DNA from: Streptomyces sp. NBC_00250
GTDB taxonomy: Bacteria > Actinomycetota > Actinomycetes > Streptomycetales > Streptomycetaceae
Length of the DNA: 64,000 bases
Assembly: GCF_036192275.1 (NCBI RefSeq)
Contig: NZ_CP108088.1
Coordinates: forward strand, 4,031,501-4,095,500
Reading direction: 5' to 3'
In this document: piece by piece, positions 25,927-33,602 of the stretch
How the letters are laid out: the number at the start of each line of letters is the position of its first letter
How positions within the stretch are numbered: the stretch's first letter is position 1
Made by a program: the position numbers and the translations under genes
Notes under the pieces: generated by a model
Database searches by the model: none
What the model was told of the DNA's origin: nothing
What the model saw: the letters and a program-made list of their open reading frames with translations, nothing else

Positions 25927-25971
25927 GGATCGACTCGACCGCGCCAACCGGATGAACCTTCGCCACCCTCT

Positions 25972-26898
25972 TCAGTCGCGACGCCGCAGAATGTAGAAGT
26001 TCCCGTCGTCGGGGTCGCCGACGGTGACGAACAGCTTCGGTCGCTCGTCACTTCCGGTCACCCGCCACTCGTCCATCAGGCAGTCCGCGACGGACACGGT
26101 CACGGACTGGGACCACGGCCCGCTCCCCGGGTCGTACTCCCAGGTTCCGTCACCGCTGCACTTCTTCAGCACGGTTTCGAACGAATCGTCGAAGTCGGAC
26201 GTCTCGATGCGGGTCGCCGTGACCCTGCCGTCCGCCGCGAGGGTGAGCGTTCCGCCCCTCCCGTCGGACCACGTCCCGGCCATCCGCTCCTTGTTCAGCT
26301 GTGGGGGCTCGTATCCGATCCCCGCGTACAGGGCGATGCCGGCCAGCGTGAAGGCAGTGACGGCGGCGAGCGTCCCGTACAGCGCCACCCATCCGAACAC
26401 CGCGCGGACGGAGAGCCGCGGGCGGTGCGGAAGCAGCACCCGGCGGGCGGCGAGCGCGGGGACGGCGAGCGCCACCGCCGCCGTGACCCAGCCGCAGAGG
26501 CCCGCCACCGGACCCGCCTCCGCGAGCACCGTCACGGCCAGGGCGGCCGGGGCCGTTCCGGCGGCAGCCAGTGCCGGGACCCACCACCCCGCCTCACGCC
26601 CCGAGAACCTGCGGCCGAGTCGAGCGGCCCCGGTCAGCAACGGGATCACCAGGGCGTACGTCAGCAGGGCCGCGAAGGCGGCCCCGAACGGCGCCAGAAA
26701 GATCAGGAGGAAGACGCCCATCGGGTTGATGGGCGCACTCGGGCCCTCCTGGGTCGCCTGCCAGACGAAGAGCGCGATCACCCCGATCACGGACTCGACG
26801 AACTGCACCGACAGCGAAGCGGCCAGCACCTCGCCGATCCTGTCGCGCACAGGCACCTGCGCCTGCTCGCCCGCCCGCCCTTGCATTTCTGAACGCAT
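25972..26898 (-). CDS. Multi-pass membrane protein with C-terminal extracytoplasmic beta domain
   Basis: 308 aa. About five hydrophobic segments lie in residues 20-200 (VESVIGVIALFVWQA, GVFLLIFLAPFGAAFAALLT, WVPALAAAGTAPAALAVTVL and others). A soluble tail from about residue 205 reads MAGTWSDGRGGTLTLAADGR, as in small lipocalin-like META/DUF domains, and holds two cysteines (KKCSGDG, VADCLMDEW) that may pair. The function is unknown. Confidence 0.75.
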   Translation of the reverse strand: MRSEMQGRAGEQAQVPVRDRIGEVLAASLSVQFVESVIGVIALFVWQATQEGPSAPINPMGVFLLIFLAPFGAAFAALLTYALVIPLLTGAARLGRRFSGREAGWWVPALAAAGTAPAALAVTVLAEAGPVAGLCGWVTAAVALAVPALAARRVLLPHRPRLSVRAVFGWVALYGTLAAVTAFTLAGIALYAGIGYEPPQLNKERMAGTWSDGRGGTLTLAADGRVTATRIETSDFDDSFETVLKKCSGDGTWEYDPGSGPWSQSVTVSVADCLMDEWRVTGSDERPKLFVTVGDPDDGNFYILRRRD

Positions 26899-27063
26899 TC
26901 AAATCCCCTCCCGCCCCGCATCCTCCACCATGCGGAACGGAACCCCATCGCCGGGGTCCCCTGGCCGGAGCCCGTGACAGAGGCCGGTGCGGGAACAGCG
27001 GTTTGCCCCGGGAGGCGACCAGGGCAAGATCGTGTGCAGTGACGAGCGGTCGGAGGCAGCAGC

Positions 27064-27498
27064 ATGGCCCGGGAAATCCAAGTGACGTACGACTGCGCCG
27101 ATCCGCGCGCCCAGGCGGAGTTCTGGGCCGCGGCGCTGGGCTATCGCACCCAGCCGCCGCCCGAGGGGTTCGCCGACTGGCCGTCCGCGCTGACGGCGCA
27201 GGGCGTACCTCCCGAGCTCCAGAACCTCCGGGCCGCCATCACGGATCCGGAGGGCAAGGGACCTCGCCTGTACTTCCAGAAGGTCCCGGAGGGCAAGACG
27301 GTGAAGAACCGCGTGCACCTCGACGTGCGCGCCGCGCCCGGACTGACCGGGGACGAGCGGATGGCCGCGCTGGCCGAGGAGGCCCTCAGGCTGGAGGCGC
27401 TGGGAGCGAAGGAGCTGTACCGGTTCGAGGCCAACGACGTGGACGAGTCGATGATCGCGATGTCCGACCCCGAGGGCAACGAATTCTGCCTGGACTGA
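27064..27498 (+). CDS. VOC/glyoxalase-like family protein
   Basis: 144 aa after GGAGG. One long glyoxalase-like domain of the PF18029 type: DCADPRAQAEFWAAALGY at the start, NRVHLDVRA in the middle and MSDPEGNEFCLD at the end, where family metal ligands or their replacements lie. A role in small-molecule binding or detoxification is likely; the ligand is not known. Confidence 0.88.
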   Translation: MAREIQVTYDCADPRAQAEFWAAALGYRTQPPPEGFADWPSALTAQGVPPELQNLRAAITDPEGKGPRLYFQKVPEGKTVKNRVHLDVRAAPGLTGDERMAALAEEALRLEALGAKELYRFEANDVDESMIAMSDPEGNEFCLD

Positions 27499-27596
27499 GC
27501 GACCGATCCCCGGCCGCGCGCGTCAGCCTCCCCCCGGCGGGGACGAGCCACCGGACGAGTCCCCCGCGGCCGATGGGTCGACAGGGCCTCTCTCCG

Positions 27597-27722
27597 TTAC
27601 GCGAGTCGGGCCTGGAGGAGTTCGTCCCGGCGCTCCCGCCAGGGCACGACGGTCTTGTCCGGGCCCGGGCCGAAGCGGCGCGCATGGGCTTCCCAAGTCC
27701 GGACGCCGCCGACGGTCAAGGC
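27597..27722 (-). pseudogene. Possible C-terminal gene remnant
   Basis: Leftward frame ending in TAA at 27597 reads VRTWEAHARRFGPGPDKTVV and then PWRERRDELLQARLA, which looks like a genuine protein end with Streptomyces codon bias. It has no start and no recognisable upstream part. The family is not recognised. Confidence 0.3.
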
Positions 27723-27981
27723 GCTGGCGGCGGCCGTCCCGGCGGAGCTGCGCAACGAACCGGCGCGACAGCATGAGTAAGCATTTCCGGTGGGCCTCTA
27801 GACCACTTGAAGTGAAGGCCCCTGGATTACCGGTGTTACCGGAATCCCCTGCATTCCCAGCGAACAGCCGGACGTGGGAGACGCCTTCGCCCGATACAGC
27901 ACGCTGCGCGCGCAGGCCCCCCGCCCCCGGAGGATTCCGTGCGACTGATCGAACAGGCCGCTGGGACGGGGGTGGGACGCC

Positions 27982-28017
27982 GTGAGGGCCCCCACCCGTC
28001 GGGGTGGAGGCCCTCAC
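27982..28017 (-). terminator. Strong hairpin after first I36/FG-GAP gene
   Basis: GTGAGGGCC plus CCCACCC pairs with GGGTGG plus GGCCCTCAC around a GTC loop with one mismatch, 22 bases beyond the stop at 28039. Confidence 0.75.
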
Positions 28018-28038
28018 GTACACGTCACCAGGTACGGG

Positions 28039-29268
28039 TCAGAAGGTGCCGCGCAGGTCGGCCCAGTTGATTTCCCAGCTCTCCGGGAGCCCCGGCTGGA
28101 GCGCGCCGGTGCCCTTGCCCGCGTAGAGGACCAGGCAGCCGACACCGCGGCAGCCCTCGCCGTTGTAGTTGCTGGTGGTGACGCCGGCCAGGTCGTTGAG
28201 ACCGTCCGCGTTGAAGTCGCCGACGGCGAGCATCGAGGCCATGACGTTCCAGCCGCCGGAGCCGATCAGCACGCGCGTGCCGAAGGAGCCGGTGCCGGTG
28301 CCCGGGTAGAACCAGAGCTTGCCGGTGGCCGCCTCGCGGGCGATCAGGTCGGCCTTGCCGTCGCCGTTCATGTCGCCGGGCGCCACGAGCGAGTTCATCG
28401 CGTTCCAGCCGCCGGCCCCGATCAGCTTGCGCGCGCCCAGGGTGCCGGTGGCGGTGCCGGGGTAGGCCCAGAGCTTGCCGGTGGACGGCTCGACGGCGAG
28501 CAGGTCGGAACGGCCGTCACCGGTCAGGTCGCCGTACGCGGTGAGCTTGCTCATCCCGTTCCAGCCGCCGGAGCCGATCAGCTTGCGGCTGCCGAGGGCG
28601 CCGGTGCCGGTGCCGGGGTAGAGCCACAGCTTTCCGGTGGCGCTCTCGCGGGCGATGACGTCCTCGCGGCCGTCGCCGGAGAAGTCGCCGTGCCGGGTGA
28701 GGGCGTTCATGGCGGTCCAGCCGGCGGTGCCGACCAGCTTGCCGGAACCGTCACCCGGCAGGAACCACAGGCGGCCCGCCTCGTCACGGACCAGGACGTC
28801 CGACTTCCGGTCGGCGTTCATGTCGCCGAAGCCGGCCGCCTTGGGGGCGGTCGCGGTCTTCCACTGGGGATACGCGGTCCCGAAGCACTCGCGTTCGGTG
28901 GGGACGAGCTTCACCGAGCTGACCGAATCGCCGACGAAGCTCCACTCGGTGCCTGCCGGGTCGGGGGGACGCACGTCCGCGCCCAGGGAGTCGACGTAGT
29001 TCGGGCCGTCGTACAGGCAGAGGTACTTGTTCGTGTGGTTGACGATCGAGCGGAACGTGTTGTCCCAGGTCCCGAGCGTCGCCCTGTTCACGTTGGTCTT
29101 GTACATGGTGCCGGTGCCGTTGTCGGACTTCCAGGCACAGAAGTAGCCGGACGGGCAGTCGCTGATCGCGGCCTGTGCCGGCGCCACGCTCGCGCCCAGC
29201 AGGCCGAGCGAGGTGAGCCCCAGCGTCGTGGCCACCGTGGCCACGCGCCGCAGCATGGAAATGCGCAT
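28039..29268 (-). CDS. Secreted peptidase-inhibitor-I36-like protein with FG-GAP repeats (paralogue A)
   Basis: 409 aa from ATG 29268 after GGGAGGGAA. Signal peptide with cleavage near PAQAA (residue about 29). Residues 30-120 resemble the I36 domain: DCPSGYFCAWKSDNGTG, then NTFRSIVN and paired cysteines (YLCLYDG, ERECFG). Residues about 135-385 hold five FG-GAP/VCBS repeats of about 50 residues (GDMNADRKSDVLVRD, GDFSGDGREDVIARE, GDLTGDGRSDLLAVE, GDMNGDGKADLIARE, GDFNADGLNDLAGV), a likely Ca-binding propeller. Paralogue B lies just upstream. It may inhibit a protease or bind the cell surface; neither has been shown. Confidence 0.85.
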   Translation of the reverse strand: MRISMLRRVATVATTLGLTSLGLLGASVAPAQAAISDCPSGYFCAWKSDNGTGTMYKTNVNRATLGTWDNTFRSIVNHTNKYLCLYDGPNYVDSLGADVRPPDPAGTEWSFVGDSVSSVKLVPTERECFGTAYPQWKTATAPKAAGFGDMNADRKSDVLVRDEAGRLWFLPGDGSGKLVGTAGWTAMNALTRHGDFSGDGREDVIARESATGKLWLYPGTGTGALGSRKLIGSGGWNGMSKLTAYGDLTGDGRSDLLAVEPSTGKLWAYPGTATGTLGARKLIGAGGWNAMNSLVAPGDMNGDGKADLIAREAATGKLWFYPGTGTGSFGTRVLIGSGGWNVMASMLAVGDFNADGLNDLAGVTTSNYNGEGCRGVGCLVLYAGKGTGALQPGLPESWEINWADLRGTF

Positions 29269-29378
29269 TGAGTTCCCTCCCAGCGGCGCGGAGGCATGCT
29301 GCTCGACGCGCCGTGAGAGGGACCGTACCTCGCCGGTTTCCCATGCCATCGCGGGGGCCCCGATTCCTGGTGGCACGA

Positions 29379-29418
29379 CGAAGGCCTCCCCCTCGGTTTC
29401 CCGGGGTGGAGGCCTTCG
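29379..29418 (-). terminator. Hairpin after second I36/FG-GAP gene
   Basis: CGAAGGCCTCC pairs with GGAGGCCTTCG and is extended by CCC/GGG, 85 bases beyond the stop of paralogue B. Confidence 0.65.
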
Positions 29419-29433
29419 GCCGACCGAACTCAC

Positions 29434-29502
29434 CGATCAGTACTCACCGGTGCTCACCGGCCAGGACTCACTGATCAAGACTCACCGATCAGGACTCACT
29501 GA
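29434..29502. repeat. Short direct repeats ACTCACYGATCA between FG-GAP paralogues
   Basis: Six or so degenerate copies of ACTCACTGATCA/ACTCACCGGTC fill the space between the stop of paralogue B and its hairpin. Confidence 0.6.
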
Positions 29503-30726
29503 TCAGAACGCGCCGTTCAGGTTCCACCAGCTGTCGGTCTCCGGGAAGCCCGCTTCGAGCTTGCCCGTGCCGGTGCCCGAGTAGAGCACCAGGGCGCCCT
29601 CGCCGCGGAACACGTTGGAGGAGTAGCTGCTGCCGGAGATCGCGGCCAGGTCGTTGTGACCGTCGCCCTCGAAGTCGCCGACGGCGAGGAGGGAGGCCAT
29701 GACGTTCCAGCCGCCGGCGCCGATCAGGACGCGGGTCCCGAGGGCTCCGGTCTTGCCCGGGTAGAGCCAGAGCTTGCCCGTGGCCGCCTCGCGGGCGATC
29801 AGGTCGGCCTTGCCGTCGCCGTTCATGTCGCCCGGCGCCGCCAGGGTGTTCATGACGTTCCAGCCGCCCGCGCCGATCAGCTTGCGCGCGCCGAGGGTGC
29901 CCGTGGACGTGCCCGGGTAGAGCCACAGCTTGCCCGTGGACTTCTCGACGGCGAGGACGTCCGAGCGGCCGTCGCCGGACAGGTCGCCGAAGGCGGTGAT
30001 GCTGTTCATGACGTTCCAGCCGCCGCTGCCGATGAGCTTGCGGGCGCCGAGGCTGCCGGTGCCGGTGCCCGGGTAGAGCCACAGCTTGCCGCTGGCCGTC
30101 TCGCGGGCGATGACGTCCTCGCGGGCGTCGCCGGTGAAGTCGCCGTGGCGTGTGAGGGCGTTCATGACGTTCCAGCCGCCCGCGCCGACGAGCTTGCCCG
30201 TCCCGTTGCCGGGCAGGAACCAGAGGCGGCCCGCCTTGTCGCGGACGAGGATGTCCGACGTCCGGTCGGCGTTCAGGTCGCCGAAACCGGCTGCCTTGGT
30301 GGCCTGACCCGCGTGCCAGACCGGGTACGGGTCCATGGCGCACTCGCGCTCGGTGGGGACGAACTTCACCGAGCTGACCGAGTTGCTGCCGGGACCGCCC
30401 CACTCGGTGCCCGAGGGGTTCGGGTCCATGACGCCGACGTCGCCTTCGAGGCCGTGGTTGGCGTCGTCGTACAGGCAGGCGAACTTGTTCGTGCGGTTCA
30501 CGACCGACCGGAACGTGTTGTCCCAGCCGCCGAGCGTCGCCACGCTCGTGTTCGTCTTGTACATCGTGCCGGTGCCGTCGTCGGTCTTCCAGGCACAGAA
30601 GTAGCCCGACGGGCAGTCGCTGATCGCGGCCTGGGCGGGCGCGGCGCCCGCGCCCAGGAGCCCGGCCGAGCTGAGCCCCAGCGCCGTGGCCACCGTGGCC
30701 ACGCGCCGCAGCAGAGATATGCGCAT
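29503..30726 (-). CDS. Secreted peptidase-inhibitor-I36-like protein with FG-GAP repeats (paralogue B)
   Basis: 407 aa from ATG 30726. Same architecture as paralogue A: signal peptide (MRISLLRRVATVATALGLSS), I36-like DCPSGYFCAWKTDDGTG with paired cysteines (KFACLYDD, ERECAMD), then five FG-GAP/VCBS repeats (for example GDFTGDAREDVIARE and GDMNGDGKADLIARE). The two genes are about 75-80% alike by eye and stand in tandem, so they arose by duplication; the main differences are in the inhibitor domain and the last blade. Confidence 0.85.
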   Translation of the reverse strand: MRISLLRRVATVATALGLSSAGLLGAGAAPAQAAISDCPSGYFCAWKTDDGTGTMYKTNTSVATLGGWDNTFRSVVNRTNKFACLYDDANHGLEGDVGVMDPNPSGTEWGGPGSNSVSSVKFVPTERECAMDPYPVWHAGQATKAAGFGDLNADRTSDILVRDKAGRLWFLPGNGTGKLVGAGGWNVMNALTRHGDFTGDAREDVIARETASGKLWLYPGTGTGSLGARKLIGSGGWNVMNSITAFGDLSGDGRSDVLAVEKSTGKLWLYPGTSTGTLGARKLIGAGGWNVMNTLAAPGDMNGDGKADLIAREAATGKLWLYPGKTGALGTRVLIGAGGWNVMASLLAVGDFEGDGHNDLAAISGSSYSSNVFRGEGALVLYSGTGTGKLEAGFPETDSWWNLNGAF

Positions 30727-30841
30727 GCGGTTCCTCCCTGAGGCGGCGCGGAGAAGGCCTCGAACGCGCCGCGAGAGGGACCGTACCCTGCCGGGCACTC
30801 GCGCCCGGCAGGAGGGGGTCGCCCTTCCCCAGGAGGGCGAT

Positions 30842-31918
30842 CTACGAGGTGAGGACGCCGTTCAGGAAGGGGCCGACCGCCTCGCGCCAGGCGTCCGGGT
30901 GCTCGTAGTGGAGGAGGTGGCCCGCGTCGGGGATCTCCGCATACGCCCCGCGGGGCAGCACCCGGACCATCTCCTGCGCCTCGGCGCGGCCCAGCTCGCC
31001 GTCCAGGCCGCGGACGACCAGCGTCGGGCAGCGGACCTGGGCCAGCGACTCCCAGTGGGCGTCGTGCACCCAGGTCTCCCGGGAGGTCAGCATCTGCTCC
31101 GGGTCGAAGACCGGGCGCCAGCCGTCCGGGTGCTCGGCCATCACCTCGGCGAAGAAGGCACCCCGGGCGGGGTTGGGCCGCTCGACCCACGGGTCCTCCT
31201 CGCCGAACCAGCGGCGGGCGGCGTCGAGCGAGGGGAACGGGGCCGGCCAGCGGCGGAACCAGTCCCGCCACTCGCGCTGCGAGGCCGCGCCGAGCGCCGA
31301 GGCGCGCATGTCGCAGATGACCAGGGCGTGGACGAGGTCGGGGCGCTCCGCGGCGAGCTGCCAGGCCGTGAGGGCGCCCATGGAGTGGCCGATGAGGGTG
31401 ACCGGGCCGAGACCGAGCTGCTCGACGGCGGCGGCCGCGTCCGCCACGTACGCCTCGCGGGTGAACACCCCGCCGGGGGGCTTGTCGCTGTGCCCGTGGC
31501 CGCGCTGGTCGAGGGCGATGGTGCGGGGGTGGGGCCCGGGCCGGCGAGGGACGGAGGAGGCGGAGAGTACGGAGGGGGCTCCGGGCGCGGGGAGCGTGAT
31601 GGCGGGGGCGCCGGGGCCGGGTCGGGGCACTCCGGTGTCGAAGGCGCCGGTGTCGAAGGCGCCGGGGCCGAGCCCGATGCCGGGGGATCCGGGGACGGGG
31701 ACGCCGGGGCCGGGGAGCCCGATGCCGGGGGATCCGGTGTCGGGGCGGGCGGCAGCTGCCGTGAGGCGGCTGATCGCCGGGGCCCAATGGGCGGCGTGGC
31801 CCATCAGGCCGTGGAGGAGTAACACCCCGGGGCCGGTCTGCGGGGCGGTCCCGGGCGTGAAGTCCCAGGCCGCCAGCCGTACGCCGTCGGCCCCGGTGAC
31901 GTCGAGTCGTCGCGCCAT
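30842..31918 (-). CDS. Alpha/beta hydrolase with a Pro/Gly-rich insertion
   Basis: 358 aa from ATG 31918 (MARRLDVTGADGVRL). VLLLHGLMGHAAHW is the oxyanion motif, IALDQRGHGHSDKP the next strand, LIGHSMGALTA the nucleophile elbow (Ser), and PDAGHLLHYEHPD the catalytic His. Between the first helix and IALDQRG, residues about 57-125 are a low-complexity insertion (SPGIGLPGPGVPVPGSPGIG and a duplicated AFDTG) that normal family members lack. It sits where a surface loop would be. The substrate is unknown. Confidence 0.85.
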   Translation of the reverse strand: MARRLDVTGADGVRLAAWDFTPGTAPQTGPGVLLLHGLMGHAAHWAPAISRLTAAAARPDTGSPGIGLPGPGVPVPGSPGIGLGPGAFDTGAFDTGVPRPGPGAPAITLPAPGAPSVLSASSVPRRPGPHPRTIALDQRGHGHSDKPPGGVFTREAYVADAAAAVEQLGLGPVTLIGHSMGALTAWQLAAERPDLVHALVICDMRASALGAASQREWRDWFRRWPAPFPSLDAARRWFGEEDPWVERPNPARGAFFAEVMAEHPDGWRPVFDPEQMLTSRETWVHDAHWESLAQVRCPTLVVRGLDGELGRAEAQEMVRVLPRGAYAEIPDAGHLLHYEHPDAWREAVGPFLNGVLTS

Positions 31919-32550
31919 CCCTGGCACCCCCTCTTCTTGCCGTCGAACCACGCCAGACTATCGAACTCGCATTCGAAAATGCGCTCCTGCCGCGCAACAC
32001 CCCTCGTTCGAGTGACAGGGCTCAAGGATTGACGGCCGCTGCCGAGGGGAGATCTTGAACGGGAGGCGGACCGCTCGGGGAAAAACGGTCCGAGGGGATG
32101 ACCTTGAGAGCTCGGGGCTCCAGGTCAGCACAGGGGAGGACAGGCCCCGGCGCCCAAGGGCGCCGGGGCCCTCTGCTGTCCGGGGCGCACGGGCCACCGG
32201 GACGGACGGCAACCGACGCACCACATCCACTCGCCGCACCGCCCCACCCCTCCCCGGTATCGCCTCGCCCGACCCCCGGTGTCGCACCACTTCGACCCAG
32301 CGTGGCACGGCGAGGGCGCGGGCGTAGCCATTCCGGCGTAAAACGGGGCGCACGGCGGTCGTCGGCCACGCCGGGCCGCACCGAGGCCATCCCTTGCCCC
32401 CCACGTCCAACCAATGCCCCACGCTGCGGGTCAAGTTGGTCATGCTCAGTTCACAGGTCCTCACCAAGGGGGACTCCGACGCGACCCGAGGAGAGGGACC
32501 CGGCCGGCAGCGCCCTGGTCACCACCGAGGAGGACGGGTTCGTCCTCAAG
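31919..32550. other. Intergenic region, about 630 bases, no confident gene
   Basis: Open frames here are long only because of the high G+C and show no family motif. A perfect 13-bp hairpin stands at 32143-32170. The stretch could hold a small RNA, but nothing in the sequence proves it. Confidence 0.4.
32143..32170. terminator. Perfect 13-bp hairpin
   Basis: GGCCCCGGCGCCC, loop AA, GGGCGCCGGGGCC. It is far from any recognised stop, so it may end an unrecognised transcript. Confidence 0.5.
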
Positions 32551-32631
32551 ATGTGGCAGGCGTGGACGGGCGGTGCGGCCGTCGGAATCCTCTTCCTCGG
32601 CCTGTGGGGCGTCCTCGCCCCCTACATCTGA
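32551..32631 (+). CDS. Possible 26-aa single-helix membrane peptide
   Basis: ATG 32551 opens MWQAWTGGAAVGILFLGLWG and ends LAPYI: almost exactly one membrane helix. Upstream GAGGAGG lies 17 bases before the ATG, which is far, and the frame continues upstream without a better start (TTEEDGFVLK). The hydrophobic design suggests a real small protein, but the support is weak. Confidence 0.4.
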   Translation: MWQAWTGGAAVGILFLGLWGVLAPYI

Positions 32632-32659
32632 CCGGAAACCACTGCCGCGGAAGCCGAAA

Positions 32660-32701
32660 AGGGCGCCCCGCCGGTCCGTTCACCGGCCGGCAGGACGCCC
32701 T
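32660..32701 (-). terminator. Hairpin after iron repressor gene
   Basis: AGGGCG...CGCCCT outer stem with inner GCCGG/CCGGC, 27 bases beyond the stop of the repressor gene. Confidence 0.5.
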
Positions 32702-32727
32702 CGACTCCGTACGAAAGCTGTGAAGCC

Positions 32728-33417
32728 TCAGCGCTTCGCGACGAACACGTGCGCCGCGACGTCCGCGTCCAGCTCGGCCGCCTCGCCGCTGCTGCCCACG
32801 AGAATGCCGCCCGCGGACTCCGTCACCGACACCACGGAGCCGGGCTGCACGCCCGCCCGCCGCAGCGTGTACATCAGCTGGGCGTCCGTCTGGATCGGCT
32901 CGCCGATCCGGCGGACGACCACCGTCTTGCCCTCGCTCGCGTCCAGCTCGGCGAGCGACACCATCGAGTCGTCGAGGAAGGCCTCGGCCTCCGCCTTCTC
33001 GCCCAGCTCCTCAAGGCCCGGGATCGGGTTCCCGTACGGCGACTCCGTCGGGTGACGGAGCAGCTCAAGGACCCTCCGCTCCACGGCCTCGCTCATCACG
33101 TGCTCCCAGCGACAGGCCTCGGCGTGCACCTGCTCCCACTCCAGGCCGATCACGTCGACGAGCAGGCACTCCGCGAGGCGGTGCTTGCGCATGACGCGGG
33201 TGGCGAGGCGGCGGCCCTCGTCCGTGAGCTCCAGGTGCCGGTCGCTGGCCACGGCCACCAGGCCGTCGCGCTCCATCCGGGCCACCGTCTGGCTCACCGT
33301 TGGGCCGCTCTGGTCGAGCCGCTCGGCGATCCGGGCACGCATGGGGACCACACCTTCCTCCTCAAGCTCGAGGATGGTGCGGAGATACATCTCCGTTGTG
33401 TCGATCAGTCCGGACAT
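32728..33417 (-). CDS. dmdR1: DtxR-family iron-dependent repressor (DmdR1/DesR)
   Basis: 229 aa from ATG 33417 with GAGGGG upstream. Residues 1-65 are the winged HTH (YLRTILELEEEGVVPMRARI, RLDQSGPTVSQTVARMERDG). The dimerisation and metal sites include MRKHRLAECLLVDVIGLEW and EACRWEHVMSE with the Cys-Glu-His set near residue 102. The C-terminal SH3-like domain spans about 150-228. With Fe(II) it should repress siderophore and iron-uptake genes. The S. coelicolor orthologue dmdR1 is SCO4394 and adjoins the SIS gene SCO4393, as here. A DasR-like site lies in the shared upstream region. Confidence 0.92.
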   Translation of the reverse strand: MSGLIDTTEMYLRTILELEEEGVVPMRARIAERLDQSGPTVSQTVARMERDGLVAVASDRHLELTDEGRRLATRVMRKHRLAECLLVDVIGLEWEQVHAEACRWEHVMSEAVERRVLELLRHPTESPYGNPIPGLEELGEKAEAEAFLDDSMVSLAELDASEGKTVVVRRIGEPIQTDAQLMYTLRRAGVQPGSVVSVTESAGGILVGSSGEAAELDADVAAHVFVAKR

Positions 33418-33462
33418 ACGTGCCCCTCGATGAGTCGTGCGCTGGCCCTGCACCAATTCTGA
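32749..33462 (+). other. Antiparallel open frame over the iron repressor gene (adm-like)
   Basis: A 237-codon frame lies antisense to almost all of dmdR1. In S. coelicolor an antiparallel gene, adm, overlapping dmdR1 has been reported. In a high-G+C gene such antisense frames also arise by chance, and the protein here has no family motif, so coding is not shown. Confidence 0.25.
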
Positions 33463-33504
33463 CGCATCGCGCCGACAACCGGGCCGCACCGGCCGAAGGC
33501 GGTA

Positions 33505-33530
33505 TTGACAGAGCAATGGTCCAGACCGCA
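33505..33530 (+). promoter_or_regulatory. Promoter -35 box and DasR-like (dre) site upstream of SIS gene
   Basis: TTGACA at 33505-33510 is followed by AATGGTCCAGACCGCA at 33515-33530, matching 12 of 16 positions of the dre consensus ACTGGTCTAGACCACT. It stands in the gap between divergent dmdR1 and the SIS gene. Confidence 0.6.
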
Positions 33531-33602
33531 CCGTGATCGGCGACCGGGGCACGACCACGACATGACGCGACGACGTGACGGCGACGAGAAGGAGCTTCTG
33601 GA

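Larger units (their letters stand above)
27499..28038. other. 540-base region without an intact gene
   Basis: Only a possible gene tail (27597-27722, minus) and the terminator hairpin at 27982-28017 are recognised. A half-site TCTAGACCACT (27797-27807) recalls part of a DasR box but its other half does not match. Confidence 0.5.

Noticed and set aside
27797-27807. DasR-like half-site TCTAGACCACT
   Set aside because: The other half does not match the dre consensus and no target gene starts nearby.
31958-32467. 169-codon minus-strand frame in the gap upstream of the hydrolase
   Set aside because: Arg/Pro-rich, no ribosome-binding site, no motif, and it crosses a perfect hairpin.
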